From a bacterium (GTDB lineage Bacteria > Verrucomicrobiota > Kiritimatiellia > CAIKKV01 > CAITUY01): 47,106 bases of DNA. Shown here one piece after another: positions 17,066 to 26,617 of the stretch. Location: positions 1 through 47,106 of the forward strand of contig JBAWZF010000020.1 of the NCBI GenBank assembly GCA_037143175.1. Direction: 5' to 3'. The position numbers and the translations under genes were made by a program. The notes under the pieces were generated by a model. That model saw nothing but the letters and a program-made list of their open reading frames with translations. It was not told the DNA's origin and ran no database searches. Numbering within the stretch: the stretch's first letter is position 1; each line of letters starts with the position of its first letter.

Positions 17066-17928
17066 AGTACGTGATTATAACTGCCGCTAGGGACGAGGAG
17101 TCGAACATTGAGCGTACGATTCAATCAGTGCTCGCGCAGACCGTACAGCCCTCGGAGTGGGTGATCGTCAACGATGGCTCGCGGGACAAAACCGGCGATA
17201 TCGCTGAACGTTATGCCGCACAATTTCAATGGATCCGAGCGTTGCACCGCATTGACCGTGGAGTCCGCAAGTCGGGTGGTGGCGTCATCGAGACATTCAC
17301 TGACGGGTTCTTTGCTTTGACTGTGAAAGATTGGGACTTCATCGTCAAGTTGGATGGCGACCTGTCTTTTGGACCTCACTATTTCGAGCAATGTTTATTG
17401 GAGTTCGAATCTGATACCAAGTTGGGGATTGGTGGCGGGACCGTCTGTTTGATGACGAATAGTGGTGAGCAGGTAGAAAGCAGAACCGATCCGCGATTTC
17501 ATGTTCGCGGAGCAACAAAAATCTACCGTCGCGCTTGTTATGAAGCCATAGGCGGTCTGCTGGTCGCGACCGGGTGGGACACACTTGACGAGGTCAAAGC
17601 GAATATGCTTGGTTGGCGGACGAGAACATTTCCGGGTCCGAGATTGGTTCACCATCGGCAGACCGGGGCGGCAGATGGATCGTGGAACGATTCCATGAAG
17701 AATGGCTTGGCAAATTATGTCACCGGGTATCACCCCTTGTTCATGGCATGCAAGTGTATCCGAAGGATGTTGCGCAAGCCTTGGTCACCAAGCGGCATTG
17801 CTTTGTGGCTAGGATTCATGAAAGGTTATCTGAATCATATTCCTCAAGTTGATGATCCGGCCATGATTCGGTACTTGCGTAACCAGCAGTGGCGTGCCCT
17901 GACACTTCGGCCGAGTCTTTGGAACTGA
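17062..17928 (+). CDS. Family 2 glycosyltransferase
   Basis: A 288-residue GT-A enzyme. The N terminus YVIITAARDEESNIERTIQS is the nucleotide-binding start, VIVNDGSRDKTGDIA the second conserved segment, and KLDGDLSF (Asp98 and Asp100) the metal-binding DxD. RGATKIYRRACYEAIGGL and the following GWDTLDE are the acceptor-side motif usual in this family. There is no membrane segment of note, so it is a cytoplasmic enzyme adding one sugar to the lipid-linked repeat. It starts inside the stop of the deacetylase gene (ATGA). Donor and linkage cannot be told from sequence. Confidence 0.9.
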   Translation: MKYVIITAARDEESNIERTIQSVLAQTVQPSEWVIVNDGSRDKTGDIAERYAAQFQWIRALHRIDRGVRKSGGGVIETFTDGFFALTVKDWDFIVKLDGDLSFGPHYFEQCLLEFESDTKLGIGGGTVCLMTNSGEQVESRTDPRFHVRGATKIYRRACYEAIGGLLVATGWDTLDEVKANMLGWRTRTFPGPRLVHHRQTGAADGSWNDSMKNGLANYVTGYHPLFMACKCIRRMLRKPWSPSGIALWLGFMKGYLNHIPQVDDPAMIRYLRNQQWRALTLRPSLWN

Positions 17929-17954
17929 TGGTAGTTACCACTATCGAATAGAAT

Positions 17955-19805
17955 ATGAACGGATTTCTCGCCATCCAACCTGGTGCGACCTTCTCCAATG
18001 CGGAAAGCTTCGAGAAGATACTGCTACGGCTGGGAATTTCGCAGGTTCAAAACCATTCCGTTGGAGGGGGCGCCACTTATCTTTGGGGAACTGGCATTGG
18101 TGACGTGAGGCAGGTATGCTCTCCGCGTGGTAACTCGCTCATCCTGAACGGCTATGTTACAGAGATGTGTGACTACCATGATGTGGGTGACCAACGGGGA
18201 GTCGCATGCTTTGCATTGAAAGAGTTGGAGCGCGACGACTCTCTGGAGCACATCTCGGATTTTGTCGGTAAACTCAACGGTTCCTTTTCTATGGTATACC
18301 ATAACCGCGTTGGGCGTAGAATCACCTGCATTACCGATCGGGTGGCTTCGCGCCCAGTCTGGATAGCGCGTGCCAGTGGGGGGTGGGCTCTATCGTCTAA
18401 CCCGTGTGCCCTTGCTGCGTCATGTGGGAAGAGACGTTTTGATTGTGCGAGTCTCGCGTCCCTTCTTCTCTACGGCGGTCCGGTTCAACCGGAGAAATCC
18501 CTGTTTGAGGAAGTAAATGCGGCTCCTCCGGGCTGTCTTATCGAGTTACAGGAGAGCGGGAGCAGATCTGATCGTTTCTGGTACCGTTTCACGCACCGAC
18601 CTGACGAGACCATAACTATGGGCAATTGGATCGACGTTGCCGCCGATCGTCTGACCAGGGCGGCAGTGCGAATTGCCCGACTTCATCCGTCTCCGGCTAT
18701 CTTCTTTAGTGGTGGGGTTGACTCCAGATTGACGGCTGCCGCGCTCGCTGCAGCGGGGTCACAGCCGCGATTGGTGACGCTGGGTGATAGCGTCAATCTG
18801 GAGGTTCGGATAGCGACAGCCGCTGCGAAGTTGCTACACCTAAAACACCAAGTCATCATTCGGGATAACCATTGGTACTTGGACCGCCTGCTTCGGTCAG
18901 TTTTTGAAAGTGGCGGAAGTTTTCTCTGGGTACACAGTCATTTTTCCAGGGCCGCAGAATCGATACTCGGGAACAACTTGGCGGATAGTTTCATGCTTGG
19001 GGATTTTTGCGAAGCGTTCAGCAAGCTATGCTGTTCATCAGACGTGGTTCGTGGAGACCATTGCAATGCAGAAGAATTAACAGCTCAGTTTGACAGACTT
19101 CCGCTTCCGCTGTATCGCCCCCAGAACCGTGAAGCGACCTTGGCGCTACTTTTGCCTGATGTACGAATCAACGCGCAAGAAGAGCTTAAGCTCAGAGTCA
19201 GGAATCGGTTCGAAAAACTAATACCTTGCTCAGCAGATCCGATGATCGTTCTCGATCAGTTCTTTCGCTGGCAATCCGCCGCGACGATTGCGACCTTTTC
19301 CATGTTCCTTGACTTGCGAAGCGTGGGTTCCGAGTGTAACCTGATGTTCGACAGGGAAGTCCACGAATTGCTGGAGGTGTTGCCCGCTAGGATCCGCAAT
19401 AAAGGAGATTTTGGCGCCCGACTCATTTCCCGACTTAATTGGCGTGTTGGATGGGTCCCGAACTCGAATTCCTTGATTCCACTTTGTTTCCCTGCAGGCG
19501 CCCATCGTCTGGCCAAGCAGTTCAAACCAGTACTAGGCCGTCTGCGGCGCCAGATGATGGGTGACTCTCATCGAACGACGGGATCTTGGCCTAAGAAAGC
19601 GCTGCTCTACTCCCTGGATTCGGGATGGCGAGATACCTTTGCTGACTTGGTGAACGAGCCTGACGCACTGCTTGATCAATACTTCGACCGGGAAGCGATA
19701 CGGCGCTGTTGGCGTGACTTCATGCGGGGAGATGTGAAGAGAGCGCCCGATTTGGAAAAACTTGTTAACCTCACGATATTGACCCGACTGTTGGACAACA
19801 GGTAA
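17955..19805 (+). CDS. Asparagine-synthetase-like protein with a glutaminase domain lacking its Cys nucleophile
   Basis: A 616-residue AsnB homologue. The C-terminal synthetase half has an intact PP-loop, SGGVDS at residues 252-257, followed by QPRLVTLGDSVNLEVRIATAA and a helical tail, so AMP-forming activation of a carboxylate is possible. The N-terminal half looks like a class II amidotransferase domain (SLILNGYVTEM, DRVASRPVWIARASGGWALS). The obligatory MCG start, whose Cys becomes the N-terminal nucleophile, is MNGFLAI here, so glutamine hydrolysis should be lost. It might use free ammonia or another amine, as beta-lactam synthetase-like enzymes do. It ends where the DUF362 gene begins, with a 1-base overlap. 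It differs clearly from the canonical AsnB at 38204. Confidence 0.82.
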   Translation: MNGFLAIQPGATFSNAESFEKILLRLGISQVQNHSVGGGATYLWGTGIGDVRQVCSPRGNSLILNGYVTEMCDYHDVGDQRGVACFALKELERDDSLEHISDFVGKLNGSFSMVYHNRVGRRITCITDRVASRPVWIARASGGWALSSNPCALAASCGKRRFDCASLASLLLYGGPVQPEKSLFEEVNAAPPGCLIELQESGSRSDRFWYRFTHRPDETITMGNWIDVAADRLTRAAVRIARLHPSPAIFFSGGVDSRLTAAALAAAGSQPRLVTLGDSVNLEVRIATAAAKLLHLKHQVIIRDNHWYLDRLLRSVFESGGSFLWVHSHFSRAAESILGNNLADSFMLGDFCEAFSKLCCSSDVVRGDHCNAEELTAQFDRLPLPLYRPQNREATLALLLPDVRINAQEELKLRVRNRFEKLIPCSADPMIVLDQFFRWQSAATIATFSMFLDLRSVGSECNLMFDREVHELLEVLPARIRNKGDFGARLISRLNWRVGWVPNSNSLIPLCFPAGAHRLAKQFKPVLGRLRRQMMGDSHRTTGSWPKKALLYSLDSGWRDTFADLVNEPDALLDQYFDREAIRRCWRDFMRGDVKRAPDLEKLVNLTILTRLLDNR

Positions 19806-21271
19806 TGATTGTTTCTATGACTCAAGATAAAACGCTCCGGTACCCCGGTGTTGGAGAATTCTTTTCGCCCAGTGAAAACTATCCTGAGTACGAACCTGGA
19901 CATATTTCGAAGGAAGAAAATCGTGTTTATGGAGCCGTAAGATCGTGTTTGGCTGCGGCAGGACTTGATCAAGAACATATTAATCAATCAATGTGGAATC
20001 CACTCGGGGTCTACATAAGACCCGGCGATAATGTCTTTATTCTGTGCAACTTCGTGCAAGAAAGTAGGACCTGTGGCGCACGGGGGTGTGTGGGAGCGAA
20101 GTGCACGCATGGAGCGGTTGTTCGTCCTGTCATCGATTATGTTTTGAAAGCATTGAATGGGCGCGGTCACGTGAGTTTTGGCAATGCGCCGATGCAATCC
20201 ACAGATTGGTCAAAGGTGGTGGAGGAAACGGGTGCGGGCCGAGTGGAAGAGTTCTATCGGCACTACCCCAGTGGCGGTGTGGATGTCGTTCTGACGGATC
20301 TGCGACATCATGTCGTGAGCAGTGGAACGCTCGGGATAAGGAAAGTGCGGCATCATTCGGAGGATGATAGCGACTGCGTTCGGGTGGATCTTGGATCCCG
20401 TAGTCTCTTGGAGGAACTTCAACAGAATGCCGAAGAACCACGATTCAGAGTGCTCGATTATGATCCGCGCCGCACCAGTCGAAGTCATGGACGGAATCGT
20501 CACAATTACTTTATTAATAGGCGGGTATTAGCCTGTAATGTAATCATAAGCATTCCGAAACTCAAAACCCATGAGAAGGTGGGTGTCACGTGCGGACTAA
20601 AAGGCTGCGTAGGAACAGTCGCTCACAAAGACTGTCTAGCTCATCACCGCTACGGTCCGCCAAGTGAGGGCGGGGATGAATACCCTGAAAGTATGGCAAT
20701 GCTTAGAATGGTATCTGCGCTGCACGAGAAAGCTAATTTGCGCCAGATAGGAATACTTCGCAATGTTCTATCCGGTTTGGACTCCTGCGCTCGTAAGGTC
20801 GTTAGAAGGTTTACCAGATCGCTCAGTGGGGGATGGCCCGGCAATGATACTTGCTGGAGAATGGCGCTGGATCTGGCAAGGATTGTGACGTACGCGGACA
20901 TCAATGGTTTGTTGCAGTCCAATCCGCAACGAAAGCACATCATGATTACCGACGGGATCATTGCGGGAGAGGGGGATGGCCCCCTGTCCCCAGTCCCTGT
21001 TGAATTTGGTTATGTTAGTTTCAGCGATAACCTGGCGATCGGAGATTATGTGAATAGCCTTGCCATGGGTTTTGACCCAGACAAGATTCCGTTGATCCAT
21101 GAGGCCTGTTATGGCGATTGCCGGCTAGTTGATACGACCCCTGCTGACTGTCTTGTCCAATTCAATGGCCATTCTGTTTCGATGGCGGTACTAACCTCCA
21201 GGTTCGATCGGCAGTTCATTCCCCCCAGGGAATGGCGAGCAGCGCTGTTGCGAATCTTGCCGGAAACGTAA
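19805..21271 (+). CDS. DUF362 domain protein
   Basis: A 488-residue protein with DUF362 signatures: VYIRPGDNVFILCNFV, then VRPVIDYVLKAL, and the core VLACNVIISIPKLKTHEKVGVTCGLKGCVGTV. The C-terminal part has IMITDGIIAGEGDGPLSP and MGFDPDKIPLI. It has a Cys cluster at 90, 95 and 100 (CGARGCVGAKC) that could bind metal, but no ferredoxin domain. DUF362 proteins recur in EPS and cell-envelope clusters without a settled function. The start overlaps the previous stop by one base; an alternative ATG lies 12 bases later. Coupling to the amidotransferase-like gene suggests a joint role, which is inference. Confidence 0.8.
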   Translation: MIVSMTQDKTLRYPGVGEFFSPSENYPEYEPGHISKEENRVYGAVRSCLAAAGLDQEHINQSMWNPLGVYIRPGDNVFILCNFVQESRTCGARGCVGAKCTHGAVVRPVIDYVLKALNGRGHVSFGNAPMQSTDWSKVVEETGAGRVEEFYRHYPSGGVDVVLTDLRHHVVSSGTLGIRKVRHHSEDDSDCVRVDLGSRSLLEELQQNAEEPRFRVLDYDPRRTSRSHGRNRHNYFINRRVLACNVIISIPKLKTHEKVGVTCGLKGCVGTVAHKDCLAHHRYGPPSEGGDEYPESMAMLRMVSALHEKANLRQIGILRNVLSGLDSCARKVVRRFTRSLSGGWPGNDTCWRMALDLARIVTYADINGLLQSNPQRKHIMITDGIIAGEGDGPLSPVPVEFGYVSFSDNLAIGDYVNSLAMGFDPDKIPLIHEACYGDCRLVDTTPADCLVQFNGHSVSMAVLTSRFDRQFIPPREWRAALLRILPET

Positions 21272-21317
21272 CTCTTTGAAACAATACGTCCTTGAATACT
21301 GACAGATGAGGATTGAT

Positions 21318-22574
21318 ATGGAATCAAGAAAAGACAGTACTGCAACTTCATTAGCTTTTCTCACCAGTGTTATTCCTGCCTTATCTGCGACTTTTATCTA
21401 CCGTGAGGTATTTGAGCTCGAGCGTTGCGGTTACAATTTACACATTTATTCTTTGCGCCGTCCTGAACGAGGAGAACTATCTGCCGAGTCACTACCATTG
21501 TGTGAGCGCACATACTATCTTCTCCCTGCCAAGCTTTTGGATGTGCTTGCCGCTCATGCTTACTTCGCTTGTCTGCACCCACTGCGGTACGCGCGTGCCG
21601 CATGGAAAATGCTCACACCCCATCACCACCGGTTTAAGGATCGAATACGCAGCCTTCTTCATTTTGGTGAGGGTGTTGTTCTAGCCCGTAAGATGCAAAG
21701 AGACGGCATAACACACCTTCACGTGAGTTACATCTCCCACCCCGCGTCCATTGGACGGGTCGTTCACCTCTTAATCGGAATTCCATATAGCATTTCAGCG
21801 CATACGTATGACATCTGGCATGAGCGACTTTTACTTCCCGAGAAAATTAATGAAGCTCGATTCATTGCCTGCTGTTCTGATGCAGCTCGCACCGAACTAA
21901 TCAAATATGGACGCCCCGAGCATGCTTCAAAAATCCATGTGGTTTATCATGGAATTGATACTCGACGATTCCTGCCCCCCGTTAAGGGGGAGCGAGATCC
22001 TCGTCTGATACTGACGGTTGGCCGTCTGGATCCGGTCAAGGGGTTTGAGGATCTCATAAATGCCTGCGCAGAGCTTAACAGGCAAGGAGTTGAGTTTGTC
22101 TGCGAGATCGTTGGGGAAGGTCCTCAGCGGGGAGACCTCGCAACCCTGATTGATCAGGTGGGTGTTAGCGAAAAAGTGCACCTAAAAGGGGCCGTTTTGC
22201 AGGAAAATATTCTAGCGTATTATCAGCGGGCGGCAGTTTTTGTGCTGCCGTGCCTTACAGTCCAAGGAATACCCAATGTGCTGGTGGAGGCAATGGCCAC
22301 GGGACTGCCTGCAATCTCCACAAATGTCAGTGGAATTACTGAACTGATTCAGGATGGGACGGACGGCTTCCTTGTGCCGCCTCGGAATCCCCATGTGCTC
22401 GCTAAGCGACTCAAACAACTCTTGCAGGATGGTTCGCTACGCAAAACCATGGGTGAAGCAGCGCACGCAAAGATCTGCGCCTGTTTCGACAATCGGAACA
22501 GTATCAAGCCACAAATGGAATTGTTCGAGCGTGAATGTGGAGTGAAGCCAATCTCGCGAGCCACGGAGTGCTAA
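21318..22574 (+). CDS. Family 4 glycosyltransferase
   Basis: About 418 residues from the ATG at 21318, which is preferred over the ATG at 21306 because GAGG lies 7 bases upstream. It is a GT-B fold enzyme similar to WcaL-type transferases. The N-terminal part has FLTSVIPALSATFIYREVFEL and THLHVSYISHPASIG. The C-terminal donor domain has LILTVGRLDPVKGFEDLI, CEIVGEGPQRGDL and VEAMATGLPAISTNVSGITE with the E-x7-E region. It is cytosolic or peripheral and adds one residue of the repeat unit. It is followed 16 bases later by the O-antigen ligase-like gene. Confidence 0.9.
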   Translation: MESRKDSTATSLAFLTSVIPALSATFIYREVFELERCGYNLHIYSLRRPERGELSAESLPLCERTYYLLPAKLLDVLAAHAYFACLHPLRYARAAWKMLTPHHHRFKDRIRSLLHFGEGVVLARKMQRDGITHLHVSYISHPASIGRVVHLLIGIPYSISAHTYDIWHERLLLPEKINEARFIACCSDAARTELIKYGRPEHASKIHVVYHGIDTRRFLPPVKGERDPRLILTVGRLDPVKGFEDLINACAELNRQGVEFVCEIVGEGPQRGDLATLIDQVGVSEKVHLKGAVLQENILAYYQRAAVFVLPCLTVQGIPNVLVEAMATGLPAISTNVSGITELIQDGTDGFLVPPRNPHVLAKRLKQLLQDGSLRKTMGEAAHAKICACFDNRNSIKPQMELFERECGVKPISRATEC

Positions 22575-22590
22575 CAAAGGACTGTTTTCA

Positions 22591-23985
22591 ATGAACCTTG
22601 GAGGCCTGCTGTTTATTATTTCTCTCTACTTTTTCGCCTTTGCCTGGGGCCGGATTAGAGATGCCAAGCATTTCCTGCTATTCACGGGCATTGTTTCAGT
22701 GCCATTTGAGTTCACTTACTCCTTTTACACTTGGCAACCGCATAACGGATGGACTTCAGGGATTGAAATCAGTCTCTCTGAAATATCATTCTTGCTTCTC
22801 GCGCTGATTACCTTCTTTAAGGGGAATCGTTCTGTTCATGTGTCACGGCGCATAGTGTGGGCGGTTGTCCTTTTTGTGGTTGCCTCGGGTTTGTCCGGGA
22901 TCAACTCGGAAGTTCGTAAGCTAACTGCCTGTCAGATGCTCCTCGTCGCAAAACTATTTGGGCTATACTATTTCGGGTTTGTGTATTGTTTGGAATCACG
23001 CAAGGACATTCAGGCTGTGCTCAAGTATTTGTGTGTTTCCATGGTGCTTCAGGGGGCATTCTGTCTGATGCTCTATCTAACCGGGCTGAACTTCAACCGT
23101 GTTTTAAACACTGGGCCTTCGGTTAGGAGTTTGGTCACTGTCGGAGACGAAGGAGGGATCGTTCGCGCTTTTGGAAGTTTCCCTCAGCCCAATTCTCTCG
23201 CAGCCTACTTGGTTCCTTTGATCTTGTTGCAGGGGGCCATATATTTGGGAGGTATTGAACGTAGCCGGTTCCGTCTGCTGGGGATCGTTGGGGGACTGTT
23301 CGGCTTGATCGCGTCATTTTCTCGCGCGGGATGGCTTGGTTTCGTCGTCTGTTTCCCCGCACTATTGATTGGGTTGGGCAGGTTTCGATTCCTCAAGGTG
23401 TTGTTTCTCACTGTGTGTGTGATTGCGGGGGTGTTGGCAGTTGCTCCGTTGCGAGAGCGAATACTTGGTGATGACCACAATTCGGCAGCTTCACGAGTCC
23501 CTTTAATGCATCTGGCCATGAATATGGTCAGACAACATTGGGCCATTGGGGTTGGAGCGAATACCTATGCTATGGCCAAATACAGGTATTTGGATGACTC
23601 TTTGGATGGTGTATGGTTGGATCAAGTGCATAACACCTACTTACTCGTATTAGCGGAGACCGGCGTATTGGGCTTAGGTGCGTTCCTTCTGTTTCTAACA
23701 TTTTTCTTCAAGGAGGTGGGACCATGTATCAAACAACATGGGGACCCCTTCATCCGCTACCTTGGCTTAGGACTGAGACTGGGCCTCGTCGCATCAATGT
23801 TCCACATGCTGGTTGACATGTTCCACTCAAGGGCACTCCTCAGTTCCATGTTCCTCCTCTGTGGATTAGCGACTGCGGCCAGGCGTAATTTGGAGGCGCA
23901 GTCGTGGACTGAGACTGAAGAACTCCATTCCGAACCAGAGGCGACAGGCAAAAAGCCTTCAAACGCCGCGATCGGGACAAGGTAA
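22591..23985 (+). CDS. O-antigen ligase/Wzy-like polymerase (PF04932 type)
   Basis: A 464-residue polytopic membrane protein with about 11 hydrophobic helices. The Wzy_C/O-antigen ligase region covers roughly residues 225-390. Diagnostic segments are FGSFPQPNSLAAYLVPL, SFSRAGWLGFVVCFPALL, the periplasmic loop VGANTYAMAKYRY and VHNTYLLVLAETGVLGLGAF. In this locus it is the only polymerase candidate, so it most likely joins flipped repeat units in the periplasm and feeds the chain-length protein at 11902. Strict lipid-A ligase activity seems less likely in an EPS cluster. The flippase gene follows after 19 bases. Confidence 0.88.
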   Translation: MNLGGLLFIISLYFFAFAWGRIRDAKHFLLFTGIVSVPFEFTYSFYTWQPHNGWTSGIEISLSEISFLLLALITFFKGNRSVHVSRRIVWAVVLFVVASGLSGINSEVRKLTACQMLLVAKLFGLYYFGFVYCLESRKDIQAVLKYLCVSMVLQGAFCLMLYLTGLNFNRVLNTGPSVRSLVTVGDEGGIVRAFGSFPQPNSLAAYLVPLILLQGAIYLGGIERSRFRLLGIVGGLFGLIASFSRAGWLGFVVCFPALLIGLGRFRFLKVLFLTVCVIAGVLAVAPLRERILGDDHNSAASRVPLMHLAMNMVRQHWAIGVGANTYAMAKYRYLDDSLDGVWLDQVHNTYLLVLAETGVLGLGAFLLFLTFFFKEVGPCIKQHGDPFIRYLGLGLRLGLVASMFHMLVDMFHSRALLSSMFLLCGLATAARRNLEAQSWTETEELHSEPEATGKKPSNAAIGTR

Positions 23986-24004
23986 CCCAATTAGAAACTC
24001 GCCC

Positions 24005-25441
24005 ATGGATGCCGCGATATACAGGAACTCCTTTATCCTTGTAGCACTGCGATTCATCGAGCCGCTTTTTTCTCTGGTCGTAATCACGGCAATATCCCGG
24101 GCAATGGGGCCGACCGTGTTGGGGTCCTATTCATTTCTGATCACCTTCACGGGTTTCGTCTTCGTAATTGGCCAGATGGGGCTGACCCCGCTTCTTACCC
24201 GCGATGTGGCTAAACATCGTGATCAAGCGGCGGTATATTTGAATAGCGCGGTGGTCATCGGATGCTGCGCCTTGTTGCCCGCAATAGCGGCGATGTATTA
24301 TGCGGTCCGATTCTTTCAGTTGACGCCGGAAGTCAAGTTCTGCGTGTTCGTTATCAGTCTCTCCGTCTTGCCGGGACTTATTACCTCCTCATTTGAGGCC
24401 ATTTTTATGGCCTTCGAGAAAACTGAGTTAATTCTCCAGCGGCGAGTTGCCGCGAGCCTTTTCAGGATGTTGCTAATGCTGGTGGCCGTCTGGGAAAAAT
24501 GCCCGCTGCATTATTTGGTCCTGATAGACGTTTGCAACTCGGTCTTCTCCGTGTATATTTGCTCAGCCGCTTTTAGCAAGAACATTGCCAAGATCCAGTA
24601 CAAGATCGACTTTCGGAATGTGATCGCCCTGCTCAGACAATCGCCTACCTTTTTCGGCTTGACGATATTGACGATGCTGGCCGCGCGGGCTGATGTGCTT
24701 CTGCTCACCCGTTTCTCAACAATGAAAGAGGTGGCGCTCTATACGGTGGCCTATAAGCTTTTTGAACTGAACATGGTTTTGCCGCAGGCATATGTCAATG
24801 CCACCTTTCCGCGTTTTTCAAGTTTGTTCTTCTCTAGTCGTTTTTTATTTGAGTCAGCCACCCGGCGTGTGTTTATCCATGTGGTAGCCTACGCAGTCTT
24901 TTCCGCCTGTCTCATGATGACTGCCGGTCCTTTAGTCCTCAGTCTCCTCTTTGGGGAGAAATTCTCGGGATCTTTCAATGTGCTGCGAGTGTTGAGTATT
25001 GGGCTGATTCCATACGCTTTCGGGCGGGTACTTTCGAGTGCGCTCACTGCGGGTAATCAGCAACGGTTTGATCTCGTTGCCGCAGTTTGTGCCACCACAC
25101 TCAACTTGGTTTTAAACGTTGTTCTAATTCCGCACTTTGGGAGCATCGGCTCGGCCATGGCGTTGTGTTCATCACTTACGGCCGGATGCGTGATCATTGC
25201 GTTATTTGCAACCCGGCTCATTGGGAGAGACTTTATATTCCGTGCGTTATGGTGGGGAAGTGGAATTGTGATCGGCAGCTTGTGCCTGTGCTTCATGGCG
25301 GCGTTTCATGGCATGGTCGCGCTAAGTGTCTTTATTATAATTTGTATCCTGGTCGGTTACATCTATTTAATTAAGTGTGACGGCTGGAGACAAATATTGG
25401 CGAGCTCGGTTTCTCTATTTAGGAGATTGAAGAATCCATGA
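24005..25441 (+). CDS. Oligosaccharide flippase (Wzx, PST/MOP superfamily)
   Basis: A 478-residue membrane protein with 12-14 hydrophobic segments. It has the MOP-superfamily N terminus (FILVALRFIEPLFSLVVITA, then AISRAMGPTVLGSYSFLITF) and the internal FPRFSSLFFSSR and GNQQRFDLVAAVCATTLNLV segments typical of Wzx. It should move undecaprenyl-linked repeat units across the inner membrane. It sits immediately after the polymerase-like gene and overlaps the next GT4 gene by 4 bases, so synthesis, flipping and polymerisation genes are contiguous. Confidence 0.9.
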   Translation: MDAAIYRNSFILVALRFIEPLFSLVVITAISRAMGPTVLGSYSFLITFTGFVFVIGQMGLTPLLTRDVAKHRDQAAVYLNSAVVIGCCALLPAIAAMYYAVRFFQLTPEVKFCVFVISLSVLPGLITSSFEAIFMAFEKTELILQRRVAASLFRMLLMLVAVWEKCPLHYLVLIDVCNSVFSVYICSAAFSKNIAKIQYKIDFRNVIALLRQSPTFFGLTILTMLAARADVLLLTRFSTMKEVALYTVAYKLFELNMVLPQAYVNATFPRFSSLFFSSRFLFESATRRVFIHVVAYAVFSACLMMTAGPLVLSLLFGEKFSGSFNVLRVLSIGLIPYAFGRVLSSALTAGNQQRFDLVAAVCATTLNLVLNVVLIPHFGSIGSAMALCSSLTAGCVIIALFATRLIGRDFIFRALWWGSGIVIGSLCLCFMAAFHGMVALSVFIIICILVGYIYLIKCDGWRQILASSVSLFRRLKNP

Positions 25442-26595
25442 GCCGAAGTTCTAGTCCTGGGTCGCATCGTAGGTTAAAGGTTTTGCAGGTTCTTCCGTCA
25501 ATGGATATGGGCGGTGCCGAGCGCCTGGTACTCAATTTGTTGGATGAGCTGGATCGCAACGATTTTCAGACAGAAGTCTGTGTACTTGGTGACAGCCCGT
25601 TTGTGGAAGCCGTAAAGCAACGTGGAGTCCCTGTTAGTCAGGTTCAGTCGTTTCGAAGCAGCAAGGATGTGGGCTTTCTTAGGAGGCTGATTCGAGCTGT
25701 AAAATTAGTGAGGCCAGATGTAATTCATTCGCATATCTGGCTTCCGAGCTTTTACGCGGGCCTCTGCGGTCGGGCGTTAGGTATCCCCGTCATTGGCACA
25801 TTTCATTCAAACTATAACGTGGAAAGCTTATATGAGAGGTTTTCGCTCTGCGTGACAAATTGGTGCTGCTATAAAGTGGTTTTGGTGTCTCAGTCCCAGA
25901 TGCGACATTTTCGATTATTAGCGCGTTCTGGAAATATCTCTGTGATCCTTAATGGAGTGTGTCTTCCTGAAGACGTGGAGGCGCAGGGTGCAGGGCGGTG
26001 TCAAAATATAAGAAAAGAATTGGGACTTGAGTCGGAAGAGAGGGTGATTACGTGTGTTGCAAACCTGCGGCCGGTAAAGGCCCATTCTCTCCTTTTGGAT
26101 GCGTTCCGCGCGGTAGCAGAGGTACAGCCCAATCTGAAGTTGCTATTGGTCGGTGATGGCCCGCTTCTGGCCTCCCTCCGGGGACAGTGTGAGGACTCTG
26201 GAATCAGAACGATGGTTCAGTTTCTTGGAGTAAGAGCGGACGTGCTGGATATACTGGCAATAACGGATGTATTCGTCAGTTCGTCATCCAGCGAAGCGCT
26301 ATCCATGGCCATCCTAGAGGCAATGGCTATGGGTAAGCCGGTGATTGCCACTGATGTAGGAGGAAACAGCGAACTTATCCAGCATGGGGCTGACGGTTTG
26401 CTTGTACCGTATGGCGACCCGAGAGCAATGGCGGACGCTATCATCAGTTTTCTAACTGACCGGGACTACGCCGCTCAACTTGGTACAAGAGCCAAGGCCA
26501 AGATGAGATCTTGTTTTACTGCGAGCAAGATGGCTGAACACTACGCTAACTTGTATCGAGCCGCGAAGGATATAAACCCCGATCCCTGCAACTGA
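25438..26595 (+). CDS. Family 4 glycosyltransferase
   Basis: A 385-residue GT-B glycosyltransferase. It starts with LQVLPSMDMGGAERLVLNLL, the common N-terminal acceptor-domain motif of GT4. It continues with RPDVIHSHIWLPSFYAGLCG and the donor domain VITCVANLRPVKAHSLLLDAF, LLLVGDGPLLASL and SEALSMAILEAMAMGKPVIA. It overlaps the flippase stop (ATGA). Sugar specificity is not deducible. A cytoplasmic enzyme acting on the growing repeat unit is the normal role. Confidence 0.9.
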   Translation: MSRSSSPGSHRRLKVLQVLPSMDMGGAERLVLNLLDELDRNDFQTEVCVLGDSPFVEAVKQRGVPVSQVQSFRSSKDVGFLRRLIRAVKLVRPDVIHSHIWLPSFYAGLCGRALGIPVIGTFHSNYNVESLYERFSLCVTNWCCYKVVLVSQSQMRHFRLLARSGNISVILNGVCLPEDVEAQGAGRCQNIRKELGLESEERVITCVANLRPVKAHSLLLDAFRAVAEVQPNLKLLLVGDGPLLASLRGQCEDSGIRTMVQFLGVRADVLDILAITDVFVSSSSSEALSMAILEAMAMGKPVIATDVGGNSELIQHGADGLLVPYGDPRAMADAIISFLTDRDYAAQLGTRAKAKMRSCFTASKMAEHYANLYRAAKDINPDPCN

Positions 26596-26617
26596 GTCGC
26601 AAGGTAAGATAAGAGGT

